Assembly (NCBI GenBank): GCA_964621615.1
Contig: CAZUMW010000040.1
Span: forward strand, 1-40,717
Reading direction: 5' to 3'
Source of the DNA: CAZUMW01 sp964621615
Lineage (GTDB): Bacteria; Desulfobacterota; WTBG01; CAIYCZ01; CAIRTM01
DNA: 40,717 nucleotides
Part shown: positions 29,964 through 38,959 of the stretch, in pieces
Position numbering within the stretch: position 1 is the first letter of the stretch
Layout: each line of letters starts with the position of its first letter
Notes under the pieces: generated by a model
What the model was told of the DNA's origin: nothing
Seen by the model: the letters and a program-made list of their open reading frames with translations, nothing else
Database searches by the model: none
Position numbers and translations under genes: made by a program

Positions 29964-30923
29964 TCATCCGCTGTAATAGGCAATCACCCCGTCAATAATT
30001 TCCTCGATGCCGATTGTGGGGGAAAATCCGACGAGGCTGTTTGCCTTCTCAATGCTGGGGATGCGCCGGCGCATATCTTCAAAACCCTGCTGATATGCCA
30101 CATCATAGGGCACATAGGTAATGTCCGAGCCGCTGCCGCTGTGTTTTTTTATGAGCAGCGCCAGCTCCTCTATGCTGATTTCCCTGTTGTTGCCGATATT
30201 GAACACATCCCCGACCGCGTCGCCGTGATCGGCAAGCGACACCATGCCGCTGACAACATCAGACACGTGTGTGAAGCTGCGCGTCTGCTTTCCGTCACCG
30301 TACACCGTCATAGGCTCTCCGGACAGAGCCTGCCGGACCAGCGTCGGTATAACCATGCCGTATCTGCCGGTCTGCCGCGGGCCCACTGTGTTAAACAGCC
30401 TGATAATGACCACCGGAAGGCGCTTTTCCTTGTGGTAGGCTAGCGCCAGAAATTCATCGATCGCCTTGGAGCACGCATAGCTCCAGCGCCCCTTTTTGGT
30501 GCTTCCCAGCACCATATCGTCTTCTTCGCGAAACGGCACGGCATTGCTTTTGCCGTACACCTCAGATGTCGAGGTTATCACAACCTTCTTTTTTTTCTTG
30601 TTTGCCAGCTGCAGGACCACTTCAGTGCCATAAATATTGGTCTCTATAGTATTAACAGGTGACTCGACGATAAGTTTCACGCCGACTGCGGCGGCAAGGT
30701 GGTATATGATATCGCTCCGGTCGACAAGCTCTGCAAGAACCGGCAGGTTGGTGATTGTGTCGATGGTATAATGAAACCGGTCGTGCTCCTTGAGATGAAT
30801 AATATTTTCTATGCTGCCGGTGGATAAATCATCGATAACAAACACTTCGTCCCCGCGGTCAAGAAGCGTTTCAGCCAGATGAGAGCCTATGAACCCTGCT
30901 CCGCCGGTTATGAGCGCTTTCAC
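29964..30923 (-). CDS. NAD-dependent sugar epimerase/dehydratase (extended SDR)
   Basis: A 319-residue extended short-chain dehydrogenase. The N-terminal NAD site is ITGGAGFIGSHL (about 5-16), VIDDLSTGS follows, and the catalytic SYACSK (YxxxK, about 148-153) and STSEVYG are present. RYGMVIPTLVRQALSGEPMTVYGDGKQTRSFTHVSD is typical of UDP-glucuronate decarboxylases and UDP-GlcNAc/UDP-glucose epimerases; the exact substrate is open. GTG at 30923 has GGAGG about 9 nt upstream. With the transferase at 27834-29660 it suggests a small cell-surface sugar cluster. Confidence 0.88.
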   Translation of the reverse strand: MKALITGGAGFIGSHLAETLLDRGDEVFVIDDLSTGSIENIIHLKEHDRFHYTIDTITNLPVLAELVDRSDIIYHLAAAVGVKLIVESPVNTIETNIYGTEVVLQLANKKKKKVVITSTSEVYGKSNAVPFREEDDMVLGSTKKGRWSYACSKAIDEFLALAYHKEKRLPVVIIRLFNTVGPRQTGRYGMVIPTLVRQALSGEPMTVYGDGKQTRSFTHVSDVVSGMVSLADHGDAVGDVFNIGNNREISIEELALLIKKHSGSGSDITYVPYDVAYQQGFEDMRRRIPSIEKANSLVGFSPTIGIEEIIDGVIAYYSG

Positions 30924-31026
30924 AGTATGTGTCCTCCATGCTTGAAATGTATAGAATAATGTGCCAATAATAAAAAGAAAGCAAAAAATGTGCCTTTAAA
31001 CAGCATATTCAGTAACGGGAGACAGT

Positions 31027-31356
31027 ATGAAAGCATATATCAGGTGTGCCGGCGCTGTGTTCGGCATTATCGTATGGTGCTGTGCTGCAGCGGTACCTGC
31101 GCCGGGGCTGACAACGGAGGAAGTGATCCTTTTAAAGGAAAAAGGGGTTTCTGAGGAAACCATCCGGCTTATGATCGCGCGCGACGCTGCTCAAAACGAG
31201 CGTGATGAAACCTCCATCAGCATTACCCGCACCGAATCGGGCACCACCTGGTCGACCGGCGCACCGTCTGAAACGCCCCTGTCGCGCCGGGAGCGGGAAA
31301 ATCTTGAGCGTGCCTGGGATATGCTCAGGGGCATGCGCATAGAGCTGGAAAAGTAG
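31027..31356 (+). CDS. Small exported protein of unknown function
   Basis: A 109-residue protein with a probable signal peptide (MKAYIRCAGAVFGIIVWCCAAAVPAPG) and a mature part with LTTEEVILLKEKGVSEETIRLMI, a helix-rich segment resembling a short repeat seen in secreted proteins. It continues with a Ser/Thr-rich middle and a charged C-terminal helix (RERENLERAWDMLRGMRIELEK). The start ATG at 31027 has GGGAG upstream. It lies between the divergent epimerase and the convergent AroB' gene, whose stop is 2 bp away. I do not recognise the family. Confidence 0.6.
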   Translation: MKAYIRCAGAVFGIIVWCCAAAVPAPGLTTEEVILLKEKGVSEETIRLMIARDAAQNERDETSISITRTESGTTWSTGAPSETPLSRRERENLERAWDMLRGMRIELEK

Positions 31357-31358
31357 CG

Positions 31359-32351
31359 CTATTTTTCCTCTATTGTCTCGTCAACCTTCATCCCGAAATG
31401 TCTGCCTGCCTGCTCGGTAAACATGAGCACCCTGCTCCCTTTTTTGAGATGAACCACCGATACAGGCTCGCCGCCGGGGGCGGTAAGGCGGATGGTTTCC
31501 GCATTCTGCAATATAAGCGAGTAGGGCCGCTCCTGTGCAACCGCCTCAACAAAAAGCAGCGGCCGCTTCTCGGCCTTTATCCGGCCCACAACAGCCGGGC
31601 GCGTTTGCCCGGTATGGTCCACAATCAGCACCGAATCCCCGGATTTCAGCTCCGAAAGGTAGCGCGTTTTCCCGCCGGGTACGCGCACATATGCATGTAC
31701 CGGACCCGCATTTACCCGGAACGGGCGCGGCTCGACGTAGGGATTTTCAATGCTCTCGGAGTGTACCAGCATCATGCCTGAGCTGCTGTTGCCGATGAGC
31801 ATGCCCTGGCCGATGCTCATGTTTGTGCAGGTGTCGATGCAGATGCGGTCGCCCATGTCCAGCGGTAAAACCCTGCTTATTTCAGCTTCAGCGAGGTCAA
31901 GGGTTTCGGCTTCCTGCTTAAGCGAGGAAACGATTTGCCGCACGCTGATTTCATCCTCTGCGGCAACAACCACACCGTCAACCCCTTTTTCCAGGATTCC
32001 CGCCGCGGTGCGCGCCTCCTCGGGGCTCCCCACCTCGAACAGCAGGTTGCTGCGCTGCGCGATCAGATTCTCCAGCGGGATGATGGTCCAGTCCGTGGTG
32101 CGGATAATAACCGGCTTGTTTCCTGGAAGGGAAACTATTTTCTGCTCGTCTGCTCCGGAGGTTACCTCAACCTCGAACACGTCTTCACCAGGCTTCAGGT
32201 CTCCGTCTTCTGAAATGGTTGTGATAAGGCCGAGCTTTTTCACCTCATCGCTGAACCCCTTTTCCACGATCACCGCGTCTGCTCCCGACTCCAGCGCGGC
32301 GATGACGACGTCCTTATTCCACGGAATTGCTTTTACCCATACATATTTCAC
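31359..32351 (-). CDS. aroB': 3-dehydroquinate synthase II (AroB')
   Basis: A 330-residue enzyme of the archaeal-type route: oxidative deamination and cyclisation of 2-amino-3,7-dideoxy-D-threo-hept-6-ulosonate to 3-dehydroquinate. N-terminal VWVKAIPWNKDVVIAALESGADAVIVE and the C-terminal half with NAGPVHAYVRVPGGKTRYLSEL and GQTRPAVVGRIKAEKRPLLFVEA are family features. It is about 185 bp downstream of AroA' on the same strand, the usual pairing. No AroF/AroB of the classical route is seen in the window. The protein is soluble and cytoplasmic, and ends next to the convergent small exported protein. Confidence 0.92.
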   Translation of the reverse strand: MKYVWVKAIPWNKDVVIAALESGADAVIVEKGFSDEVKKLGLITTISEDGDLKPGEDVFEVEVTSGADEQKIVSLPGNKPVIIRTTDWTIIPLENLIAQRSNLLFEVGSPEEARTAAGILEKGVDGVVVAAEDEISVRQIVSSLKQEAETLDLAEAEISRVLPLDMGDRICIDTCTNMSIGQGMLIGNSSSGMMLVHSESIENPYVEPRPFRVNAGPVHAYVRVPGGKTRYLSELKSGDSVLIVDHTGQTRPAVVGRIKAEKRPLLFVEAVAQERPYSLILQNAETIRLTAPGGEPVSVVHLKKGSRVLMFTEQAGRHFGMKVDETIEEK

Positions 32352-32536
32352 GATTCAATGCCTCTGTATTTATTGGATGGTTACTATTTCAGGCGATCTG
32401 TCCAAAATTTTGCGAGAGCAGGACTGCACCTTTTGTAGCGCAGCCAGATGCTGCTCTTACAGAAAAAAACGGCAGGACCGGCCTGTGGCCGGGGCAGATA
32501 AATGCCGGATACAATCTTTTTTGGATTCGCTGTGAA

Positions 32537-33331
32537 TCAGCTGCCGGCTATTTTCAGAGCCTCCTCCACCGAGGCGTTTTCATGCACAATGGTGCTTATG
32601 GCGCGCACAATGAGGTCTGGGCGCTTGTGCTGAAATGCGTTTCTGCCGATCGACACGCCGGCGCCGCCGGCGTCGATGGAGCCCCTGACCATTTCCAGTA
32701 TGTCCTTGTCTGTTTCCATTTTTTCGCCCCCGGCGATCACGACCGGAACGAAGCACCCCTCCACCACGTCGCGGAACGTTTCGGGCGTGCCGGTGTAGGG
32801 AACCTTGACCACATCGGCGCCCAGCTCCGCACCTGCGCGGGCGGCGTGCTTGACCACTTCGGCATCATAGCCGTTTTTTATTTTTTTGCCGCGGGTATAC
32901 ATCATGGCAAGCAGCGGCATGCACCACTCCCTTGCCTCGCGGGCGACCAGCCCCATGTCTCTGAGCATTTCCTTTTCGTCTTCGGCGCCCAGGTTGACGT
33001 GCACTGATACGGCATCTGCGCCGAGCTTTACCGCCTCTTCAACCGTGCAGCACAGCACTTTGGCGTTCGGGTCGGGAGCGAGGCTGGTGCTTGCCGACAT
33101 ATGTATAATAAGCCCCACGTCCTTGCCGCTTCCGCGATGGCCGTTTTTAACCACGCCCTTGTGCATGACGATTGCATTTGCTCCGCCTTCGGCCACTGCG
33201 TTGACCGAGGTCTTCATGTCGATGAGCCCTGCGACCGGACCGACGGTAACGCCGTGGTCCATCGGAATAATAACGGTTTTGCCCGTTTCTCTGTTCTGGA
33301 TGCGCTCCAGTCTGATCTGTTTTCCTATCAT
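32537..33331 (-). CDS. aroA': 2-amino-3,7-dideoxy-D-threo-hept-6-ulosonate synthase (AroA')
   Basis: A 264-residue class I aldolase-type enzyme (DhnA/FbaB family) that makes the first committed intermediate of the alternative shikimate entry. It has an N-terminal IPMDHGVTVGPVAGLID, then VMHKGVVKN, the barrel motif LGADAVSVHVNLGAEDE, LLAMMYTRGKKI and the Schiff-base Lys region GADVVKVPYTG, followed by VPVVIAGG and GAGVSIGRNAFQ. The start ATG at 33331 has GAGAGG upstream. Together with aroB' it indicates aromatic amino acid synthesis from aspartate semialdehyde and a sugar phosphate donor. Confidence 0.92.
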   Translation of the reverse strand: MIGKQIRLERIQNRETGKTVIIPMDHGVTVGPVAGLIDMKTSVNAVAEGGANAIVMHKGVVKNGHRGSGKDVGLIIHMSASTSLAPDPNAKVLCCTVEEAVKLGADAVSVHVNLGAEDEKEMLRDMGLVAREAREWCMPLLAMMYTRGKKIKNGYDAEVVKHAARAGAELGADVVKVPYTGTPETFRDVVEGCFVPVVIAGGEKMETDKDILEMVRGSIDAGGAGVSIGRNAFQHKRPDLIVRAISTIVHENASVEEALKIAGS

Positions 33332-33817
33332 GGTATCAACCTCTCGTAATTCCTGATGTCATTTAACGCATGGTACTTGTGCGGAAGGCAGGCCGCACAT
33401 CCATCCGCGTGCCGCATGCAGCGGCACACACGGGGTATAGATAAAAATCATATAATTTTATCAAAGCTATCATAACATGTAAATAAGTCAAATGTTTTTA
33501 TTATATGAGGTTACTCTCTTGACACCTTTCAGCCGCTGTGATAACAAGATAAGCAGCAGCACTCTTTACAGAGCCATCCGTACTTTCTTTTTTTGAATTC
33601 GATTCTTGTTTTCCCCCGGTGCCAGCAAGGGACCTGCAGCGTTTTGTGAAGAGCCGCATGCCTCGTCGCGGCCCGGTGCATGGTGCAGAATCAGGCATCC
33701 GGGAATATGCTCCGGCAGGTGACTGCAGGCTCACGCCGACTAGAACGCATTGGCGTGAACTGTTATGCGGTTGTTGCAATTTCATATTAAGCAGTTAACT
33801 ATTGTGCAAGAGAGGAT
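33332..33817. other. 486-bp divergent intergenic region with two hairpins and promoters
   Basis: On the minus strand two hairpins lie in the aroA' leader: GTGCGG/CCGCAC (33379-33398) and GTGCCGC/GCGGCAC (33409-33427). On the plus strand TTGACA (33519-33524) with TAACAA 17 bp later may start a long leader toward the thiolase. A 94-codon minus-strand frame (33501-33785) does not look coding. Confidence 0.45.
33455..33483 (-). promoter_or_regulatory. Candidate promoter of the aroA'-aroB' operon
   Basis: On the minus strand TTTACA (33483-33478), a 17-bp spacer and TAAAAT (33460-33455) make a good sigma-70 match. The leader of about 115 nt carries two hairpins before the ATG at 33331. Confidence 0.5.
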
Positions 33818-34999
33818 ATGGTGAAGGAAACCGTTATTGTCAGTGCCGTGCGCACCCCGATAGGAAATTTCAACGGAACGCTGAAAGATATGTCGGCCGC
33901 AGAGCTCGGCAGCATTGTTATTACCGAAGCGCTGAAGCGCTCAGGTGTGGATCCTGAACAGGTCGACGAAGTGATAATGGGCAATGTGCTCCCCGCAGGG
34001 CTGGGGCAGAACCCCGCCCGCCAGGCCATGATTAAAGCCGGCCTTCCCATGGATACCGGCTGCCTCACGGTTAACAAGGTGTGCGGATCCGGGCTGAAGT
34101 CCGTCATGCTCGGCGCGCAGGCAATCGGCGCAGGCGATGCTGAGGTCGTGGTCGCCGGCGGCATGGAAAGCATGAATCAGGCGCCGTTTTATATTGAGGG
34201 CGCGCGCTGGGGCTGCCGGATGGGCAACGCCAGGGTTGTGGACGTCATGATTAATGACGGGATCTGGGATGTGGTCAATGATTTTCATATGGGCTATACC
34301 GCTGAGCTGGTCAGCGACAAGTTTGGCGTTTCCCGCAGCGAGATGGATGAATTTGCACTTATGTCCATAGAGCGCGCTCTGGAAAGCATACGCTCAGGGC
34401 GCTTTGCAGACGAAACCGTTCCGGTGCCGGTGCCGCAAAAAAAAGGTCAGGCCCTGCAGTTTGATGTCGATGAAACGCCGTCACCCACGACGCCGGAAAA
34501 GCTCGCGCAGCTCAGGCCGGCATTTAAAAAGGGCGGAAATGTTACCGCCGGCAATGCCTCAAAGATCAGCGACGGCGCCGCTGCGCTGGTGCTGATGGAA
34601 AAGCAGCGTGCCCGTGAGCTCGGCCTCACCCCGATTGCCGCTGTCGGCGCGCAGGGCTCCGCCGGCATGGCGCTTGAAGATGTGCTGGTAACGCCCATGA
34701 AATCGATACCGCGGGTGCTTAACAAAGCCGGACTTTCGCGGGATGATATTGATCTGTATGAAATAAACGAGGCTTTTGCGGCCTCAACGGTGGCAATTGC
34801 ACATGAGCTCGGCATCGGCTACGACAAGCTGAACGTCAATGGCGGCGCAGTGGCGCTCGGCCATCCCATCGGCGCAAGCGGGGCGCGGGTGCTGGTAACG
34901 CTTCTGTATGCCATGCAGCAGCGAAACGCCCGGCGCGGCATGGCGTCGCTGTGCCTGGGCGGCGCGGAAGCGGTCAGCCTGATTGTCGAAAGGCAGTAA
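33818..34999 (+). CDS. Acetyl-CoA C-acetyltransferase (thiolase)
   Basis: A 393-residue degradative/biosynthetic thiolase. The acyl-accepting Cys is in NKVCGSGLKSVMLG (about 86-99). The C-terminal catalytic GGAVALGHPIGASGAR is at about 344-359, and the second catalytic Cys in LCLGGAEAV (CxG motif) at about 382. ATG at 33818 has AGAGAGG upstream. It is followed after 2 bp by enoyl-CoA hydratase, forming a two-gene unit for CoA-ester metabolism (acetoacetyl-CoA formation or cleavage). The direction and substrate chain length are not readable. Confidence 0.92.
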   Translation: MVKETVIVSAVRTPIGNFNGTLKDMSAAELGSIVITEALKRSGVDPEQVDEVIMGNVLPAGLGQNPARQAMIKAGLPMDTGCLTVNKVCGSGLKSVMLGAQAIGAGDAEVVVAGGMESMNQAPFYIEGARWGCRMGNARVVDVMINDGIWDVVNDFHMGYTAELVSDKFGVSRSEMDEFALMSIERALESIRSGRFADETVPVPVPQKKGQALQFDVDETPSPTTPEKLAQLRPAFKKGGNVTAGNASKISDGAAALVLMEKQRARELGLTPIAAVGAQGSAGMALEDVLVTPMKSIPRVLNKAGLSRDDIDLYEINEAFAASTVAIAHELGIGYDKLNVNGGAVALGHPIGASGARVLVTLLYAMQQRNARRGMASLCLGGAEAVSLIVERQ

Positions 35000-35001
35000 C
35001 C

Positions 35002-35784
35002 GTGGAAAAGTATAAAACCATTACCGTTGAGCACAGCGAGCGCGTAGCGATACTCACCTTCAATCGCCCCGAGGTGCTCAATGCGCTCAATACGGAAGTA
35101 ATCACTGAATCGCTCACCGCAGTTGAGGCTCTTTCGCGGGATGACCGCGTCGGGGTTGTGGTGCTGACCGGTGCCGGAAAAGCTTTTGTCGCCGGTGCGG
35201 ATATAGCCGAAATGCGGGACAAAACAGCTGATGAGGCCGCTTCCTATGCAGCGCTCGGCCACCGGCTTATGAATAATCTTCAGGAAATGCCCCTGCCGGT
35301 TATCGCTGCCGTGAACGGATTTGCGCTGGGCGGCGGGCTCGAGCTGGCACTTGCCTGTGATATCAGAGTGGCCGCGGACACGGCTCAGTTCGGCCTGCCC
35401 GAAACCGGCCTCGGCGTGATACCCGGATGGGGCGCCACGCAGCGGGCGGCCCGCCTGATCGGCCCGGAGCACACAAAAGATCTTATTTTTACGGCAGAGC
35501 GCATAAGCGCACAGCGCGCCTGCGAAATAGGTCTGGTGAGCCGTGTTGTTCCCCGCGCAGGGCTTATGCCCTGCGTCATGGACCGGGCCCGGAAAATCAG
35601 CGCAAACGGCCCTGCTGCGATCGCACGTGCAAAGCGCATTATTAATGAGGGCATTGACAAAACCCTTGCGGACGGCTGCGCAGATGAGATCGATGCGTTT
35701 GCCTCCTGCTTTACGACCAGCGATCAGAAGGAGGGTATGAGCGCATTTGTTGAAAAGCGGAAGCCGGCGTTTACGGGCCGGTAG
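35002..35784 (+). CDS. Enoyl-CoA hydratase (crotonase family)
   Basis: A 260-residue crotonase. It has the oxyanion-hole segment KAFVAGADIAEM (about 57-68) and the GGGLELALACDIRVA core with the first catalytic Glu. The second Glu is in FGLPETGLGVIPGWGATQR. Both catalytic Glu positions are conserved, supporting hydratase activity rather than another crotonase reaction. The start is GTG at 35002, 2 bp after the thiolase stop, with AAGG upstream; longer readings would run into the thiolase. Likely in beta-oxidation or crotonyl-CoA metabolism. Confidence 0.9.
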   Translation: MEKYKTITVEHSERVAILTFNRPEVLNALNTEVITESLTAVEALSRDDRVGVVVLTGAGKAFVAGADIAEMRDKTADEAASYAALGHRLMNNLQEMPLPVIAAVNGFALGGGLELALACDIRVAADTAQFGLPETGLGVIPGWGATQRAARLIGPEHTKDLIFTAERISAQRACEIGLVSRVVPRAGLMPCVMDRARKISANGPAAIARAKRIINEGIDKTLADGCADEIDAFASCFTTSDQKEGMSAFVEKRKPAFTGR

Positions 35785-35822
35785 CCCGGCAGCTGCCGTG
35801 AAAAAGCGCAGTAAAAAGACAG

Positions 35823-35839
35823 GAGGGGCGGAGCCCCTC
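35823..35839. repeat. GAGGGGC/GCCCCTC hairpin after enoyl-CoA hydratase
   Basis: A 7-bp perfect stem with a GGA loop, 39 bp after the stop codon and before the next gene. No T-run follows, so its role as terminator is weak; mRNA stabilisation is possible. Confidence 0.6.
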
Positions 35840-35876
35840 TCCCGATACATCCCTTTAATAGAGAAGGAGTAACATT

Positions 35877-36365
35877 ATGTGCCCTGAACATGACGATCAT
35901 GAAGACAGGCCGAGCTGGCGGGATATAGACAAAAAAAAGGACCGCAGCAAGCATGTTTCCGATGATTCCCAGCAGGCCAGGCCCAAATCGGCTAAAAAGG
36001 AGTGGGTGCAGAAAATGTACCTTAAAGAGATAGAAAATCTTTTTAAGGGAAAAAAGGCTACCAGGGAGCACGCAGAGGCGCTGGAAGCCATTCACCAGCG
36101 TGCGGGAACCAAAAAGTTCAACTCAACCGTCAAAAAATACATCAAAGAATATGGTATGCCCGATGACTGGAGCACGCTGTTTCTGCTGCTCGATTATCGC
36201 GAAATAAAAGTGGTGAAGCAGGCCATACGGCTGCTTATCGAGAAAGTTCCCGAGGAGTCGCTTGCCAAGCGTGAGGGGCTTAAGAGCAAGCTCAACATTA
36301 TGGCCATGACAGGCATAAACGAAGACCTTCGCGAGCTTGCCGAAGAAACCATCGAAGAATTATAG
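35877..36365 (+). CDS. Hypothetical cytoplasmic helical protein
   Basis: A 162-residue protein, very charged at the N-terminus (many Asp, Lys, Ser), then helical: KEWVQKMYLKEIENLFKGKKAT, FNSTVKKYIKEYGMPDDWSTLFLLLDY and VVKQAIRLLIEKVPEESLAKREGLKSKL. It looks like a HEAT/TPR-style helical fold; the conserved-looking core is KEYGMPDDWSTLFLLLDYRE. ATG at 35877 has AGAAGGAGT upstream, an excellent site. There is no signal peptide. I do not recognise its function; it is probably a stand-alone gene. Confidence 0.65.
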   Translation: MCPEHDDHEDRPSWRDIDKKKDRSKHVSDDSQQARPKSAKKEWVQKMYLKEIENLFKGKKATREHAEALEAIHQRAGTKKFNSTVKKYIKEYGMPDDWSTLFLLLDYREIKVVKQAIRLLIEKVPEESLAKREGLKSKLNIMAMTGINEDLRELAEETIEEL

Positions 36366-36387
36366 GGGCGGCCGGCGAGCCGTCCCT
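36364..36387. terminator. Hairpin between two convergent genes (bidirectional terminator candidate)
   Basis: AGGGGCGGC and GCCGTCCCT pair (one G-T pair) around a 6-nt loop, spanning the stop codons of the genes ending at 36365 and 36386. There is no long T-run. It is of the REP-like AGGGGCG...CCCT kind. Confidence 0.5.
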
Positions 36388-37297
36388 ACCGGTATATTTC
36401 CTGAATTTCTTTCAGCTGCTTCAGATATTCCCCGCGATACTCCAGGTGCGCACACAGCTCCATTTCCTTCAGAAGAGCGTCCGTATGGGTGCGTATGTCG
36501 ATACCGTAGGTGTTAATCCCCTCCCGCTGCGTTCTGTCCAGAATAAGAATACAATAATAGGTGAGAAGCTGACGCAGCCCGGGGTCCCTGCGAAGCAGGT
36601 ACATTTTTCCTGCAATGGTGTGCAGGAAATAGGCTGCATACTCATACAGCGCTTCTGCGGGCAGGGTCAGGCTGTCATTCATATAGCTTTCGTGCCAGGG
36701 TGCAGCGCAGATATACAGAAGCGCGGCATCCGTTTCGATATGGTCCCGCTCCCCGGACACAATATCTCTGAGCGCCAGCAGCCGGTTCTTGCCAAGCAGG
36801 CGGTAAAAGTAGGTTACATTTCTCAAAAGGGTATATATATCCCGCACCTCCTCTGACACAACCGGGCGCGTGCGCTTCATTGACTCTGCGATGGCTGCAA
36901 ACAGCCGGTGTGTATCGGTTTTCAGGCCATGGTCCGAAAAATAGCTGCTGCTGTCAATGCGGCTGAACAGCTGTTCTGTTTTTGCCGCAGCCACTTCAGG
37001 GTCTCGAATCAGCTCTGCGGGGGACGGTGCGTTTTTCTGTGCTGAAGCGGTGGCCGCGCCCGGCATCTGCTCCTGCTCCGCATCGCGCTCCGATTCTCCC
37101 TTAAGGCGCATTATTTCCGCCTCGAGGGACCGGCGCACACTTCTGCACTGTTTTTCTGTCCGGGCGAGCGCGCTGAGCGCCTGCTGTGCATCTACTTCTG
37201 CCGACCGGGTGCACTGGTAGAAATAAACAGCAGCTCCCGCTGCTGCAATAGCCGCTATAACCGTCACCGCTACAGTAATGACTGCTTTTTTCGGCAT
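36386..37297 (-). CDS. Membrane-anchored protein of unknown function
   Basis: A 303-residue protein. The N-terminal signal anchor (VITVAVTVIAAIAAAGAAVYFY, about 6-27) is followed by a coiled-coil-like segment (QQALSALARTEKQCRSVRRSLEAEIMRLKG), a low-complexity linker and a large helical domain with several conserved-looking Tyr/Arg stretches (VRDIYTLLRNVTYFYRLLGKNRLLALRDIV). ATG at 37297 has GGGAGG upstream; the upstream extension to 37381 is unlikely. It probably faces the periplasm. I do not recognise the family. Confidence 0.65.
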   Translation of the reverse strand: MPKKAVITVAVTVIAAIAAAGAAVYFYQCTRSAEVDAQQALSALARTEKQCRSVRRSLEAEIMRLKGESERDAEQEQMPGAATASAQKNAPSPAELIRDPEVAAAKTEQLFSRIDSSSYFSDHGLKTDTHRLFAAIAESMKRTRPVVSEEVRDIYTLLRNVTYFYRLLGKNRLLALRDIVSGERDHIETDAALLYICAAPWHESYMNDSLTLPAEALYEYAAYFLHTIAGKMYLLRRDPGLRQLLTYYCILILDRTQREGINTYGIDIRTHTDALLKEMELCAHLEYRGEYLKQLKEIQEIYR

Positions 37298-37336
37298 ATA
37301 CCCTCCCTTGCGGCATATAAAAATATGAGCTCTTTG

Positions 37337-37365
37337 TTGACTTGTCCTGTTTATACTATTATTAT
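37337..37365 (+). promoter_or_regulatory. Promoter of tmRNA
   Basis: TTGACT (37337-37342), a 17-bp spacer and TATTAT (37360-37365) precede the tmRNA 5' end by about 38 bp, consistent with a short leader removed by RNase P. Confidence 0.6.
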
Positions 37366-37403
37366 TTAAATAGCAAAACAAATTTTTTACACATATTTAT
37401 ACA

Positions 37404-37760
37404 GGGGGCGAAACGGGTTCGACGGAGGTAGTTGATGCGTTGATTGCATGCCGAGGTCCCTGCCGACTCGTTAAAAAGGCGGGAAAAAATATAGTTGCAG
37501 ACGACTACAACTATGCCCTGGCTGCTTAATTGACAGCCAGCGCTCCCTTCGTTTTTGTCTGTCGGGCGGAACGGAGCGTCATACAGGCAGGCTAGCGGCC
37601 TGTTTTCTTCCGCGGGACATGCTGCGAAGCTAAGCGGAACAGCCTTTGAAGCACCCTTCTCCCGGGGGGCTCTGAAGGTAATGCAAAAACGGGAGATAAG
37701 CATGTAGAGGTCAGCGCTGAATGCCTTCGGACGGGGGTTCGACTCCCCCCGCCTCCACCA
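37404..37760 (+). ncRNA. ssrA: Transfer-messenger RNA (tmRNA)
   Basis: A 357-nt single-piece tmRNA. The 5' end GGGGGCGAAACGG pairs with the 3' end CGCCTCC followed by encoded ACCA. The T-arm GGGGGTTCGACTCCCCC is at about 37732-37748. The tag frame begins at GCA (37498-37500) and reads ADDYNYALAA before TAA (37528-37530), a standard degradation tag. It rescues stalled ribosomes. The 3' end of this gene is the likely insertion site of the element to its right: a tyrosine integrase ends 75 bp away. Confidence 0.97.
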
Positions 37761-37834
37761 TAACTTGTGAAGTAATTTCAGATTCTTGCGGTATTCGGGA
37801 CGGCAAAAAAACCGTCCGTCTACCGTCCGTATCA

Positions 37835-38959
37835 TTACTTCATGCCCTCCATAACCGCCCGCATAGCGTCCATGCTGACATGAGCATATTTGCGCGTTGT
37901 CCGTGTGTCTGAATGACCCAATATCTCCCCGATTATCTCAAGTGAATGGTTCTGGTTTACCAACTGGCTTGCAAAAGAATGCCGGCAGCCGTCATACAGC
38001 CGGACCCCCTCAAGATTTTTTTCTTTACATGATTTTCGCCACAGCTTACCCAGCTTTGATTCATAGTATGGCTTTTCTTTGTACGTAAACACAAACGGCA
38101 CGTGCAGTAGACGCGGCAACCCCCCGAAAAGCTCAGCAAGTGCAGTGGTAAGCGGTATCTTGCGCTCCTCCCCGGTCTTTGTCGCCGTCAGCACACCGTC
38201 TGAAAAGTTATGTCTGATTGTTATTTCCCTGTTTTTGAAGTCAACATCGGTCCAGTGCAGCGCCCGTGCTTCTGATGGACGTGCCCCGGTCATGAAAAGA
38301 AAACGGAATATGGGCCGGTGTTCCTCCGGGATTTCCTGCAACAGTTCGCTTTGCATAATGGTGTCAATCCACCTGGGTTCTTTTTTCTGGTAATGGATTT
38401 TAGGAAATTTCGGCATGCTATGGATTACGTCACGGTCAAGGAGGTCCTGCAGGAAGGAATGTAAAACCCCCAGCTTGTTATATTGCGTCTTTTCCGTTAC
38501 TGCACCTACAAGCATTTCATAATAATCCATTACCCGATCGGTGCCGATGGTCCGTACATCCTCATTGCCGAAGATTTTATTAAACTCTTCCTGATACTGG
38601 CGAAGTTTCCGGATATATCCCGGCTTGCGGGTTTTTTCTTTAAATGATACCCACTTCTCATAACGCACAGAAAAAGCATACTTGTTTTTTGTCCGGGCGC
38701 CGCTACCGCGGTAAAGCCCCGGCTTGAATTTCCCCTCAGCTATTTCCTGTTCAATACTCCCGGCTTTTGTTACTGCCTCCCGGAAGTTGTCGTAGCCGTA
38801 CAGCTTAAACCGTTCGCCGCGATAGAACCAATCGAGGAAGTATGTGTTTGGAGTGGTCTTCTGGTGGTTGCCTCCCGTACAAACAAGCCCCCGGCCGGTG
38901 AGTTTGAACGTACGGCCGCAAATAGGACATTTTTCAAGTGTTCGTATTTTTACTTTCAT
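37835..38959 (-). CDS. Tyrosine recombinase / phage integrase
   Basis: A 374-residue site-specific recombinase (406 if read from ATG at 39055). The N-terminal zinc-ribbon-like CPICGRTFK...CTGG is followed by a SAM-like DNA-binding domain (about 95-200) and the catalytic domain. The first catalytic Arg is in TGARPSEARALHW, the second in YDGCRHSFASQLV (first box His replaced by Tyr), and the final GHSDTRTTRKYAHVS has His and nucleophilic Tyr. ATG at 38959 has a GGGGG 12 nt upstream and starts just before the zinc motif; the longer start has no visible site. It points toward the tmRNA 3' end, the classical layout of a tmRNA-integrated element. Confidence 0.9.
   Translation of the reverse strand: MKVKIRTLEKCPICGRTFKLTGRGLVCTGGNHQKTTPNTYFLDWFYRGERFKLYGYDNFREAVTKAGSIEQEIAEGKFKPGLYRGSGARTKNKYAFSVRYEKWVSFKEKTRKPGYIRKLRQYQEEFNKIFGNEDVRTIGTDRVMDYYEMLVGAVTEKTQYNKLGVLHSFLQDLLDRDVIHSMPKFPKIHYQKKEPRWIDTIMQSELLQEIPEEHRPIFRFLFMTGARPSEARALHWTDVDFKNREITIRHNFSDGVLTATKTGEERKIPLTTALAELFGGLPRLLHVPFVFTYKEKPYYESKLGKLWRKSCKEKNLEGVRLYDGCRHSFASQLVNQNHSLEIIGEILGHSDTRTTRKYAHVSMDAMRAVMEGMK

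Noticed and set aside
33501..33785. 94-codon minus-strand frame in the aroA'/thiolase gap
   Set aside because: No ribosome binding site, biased composition and no recognisable motif.
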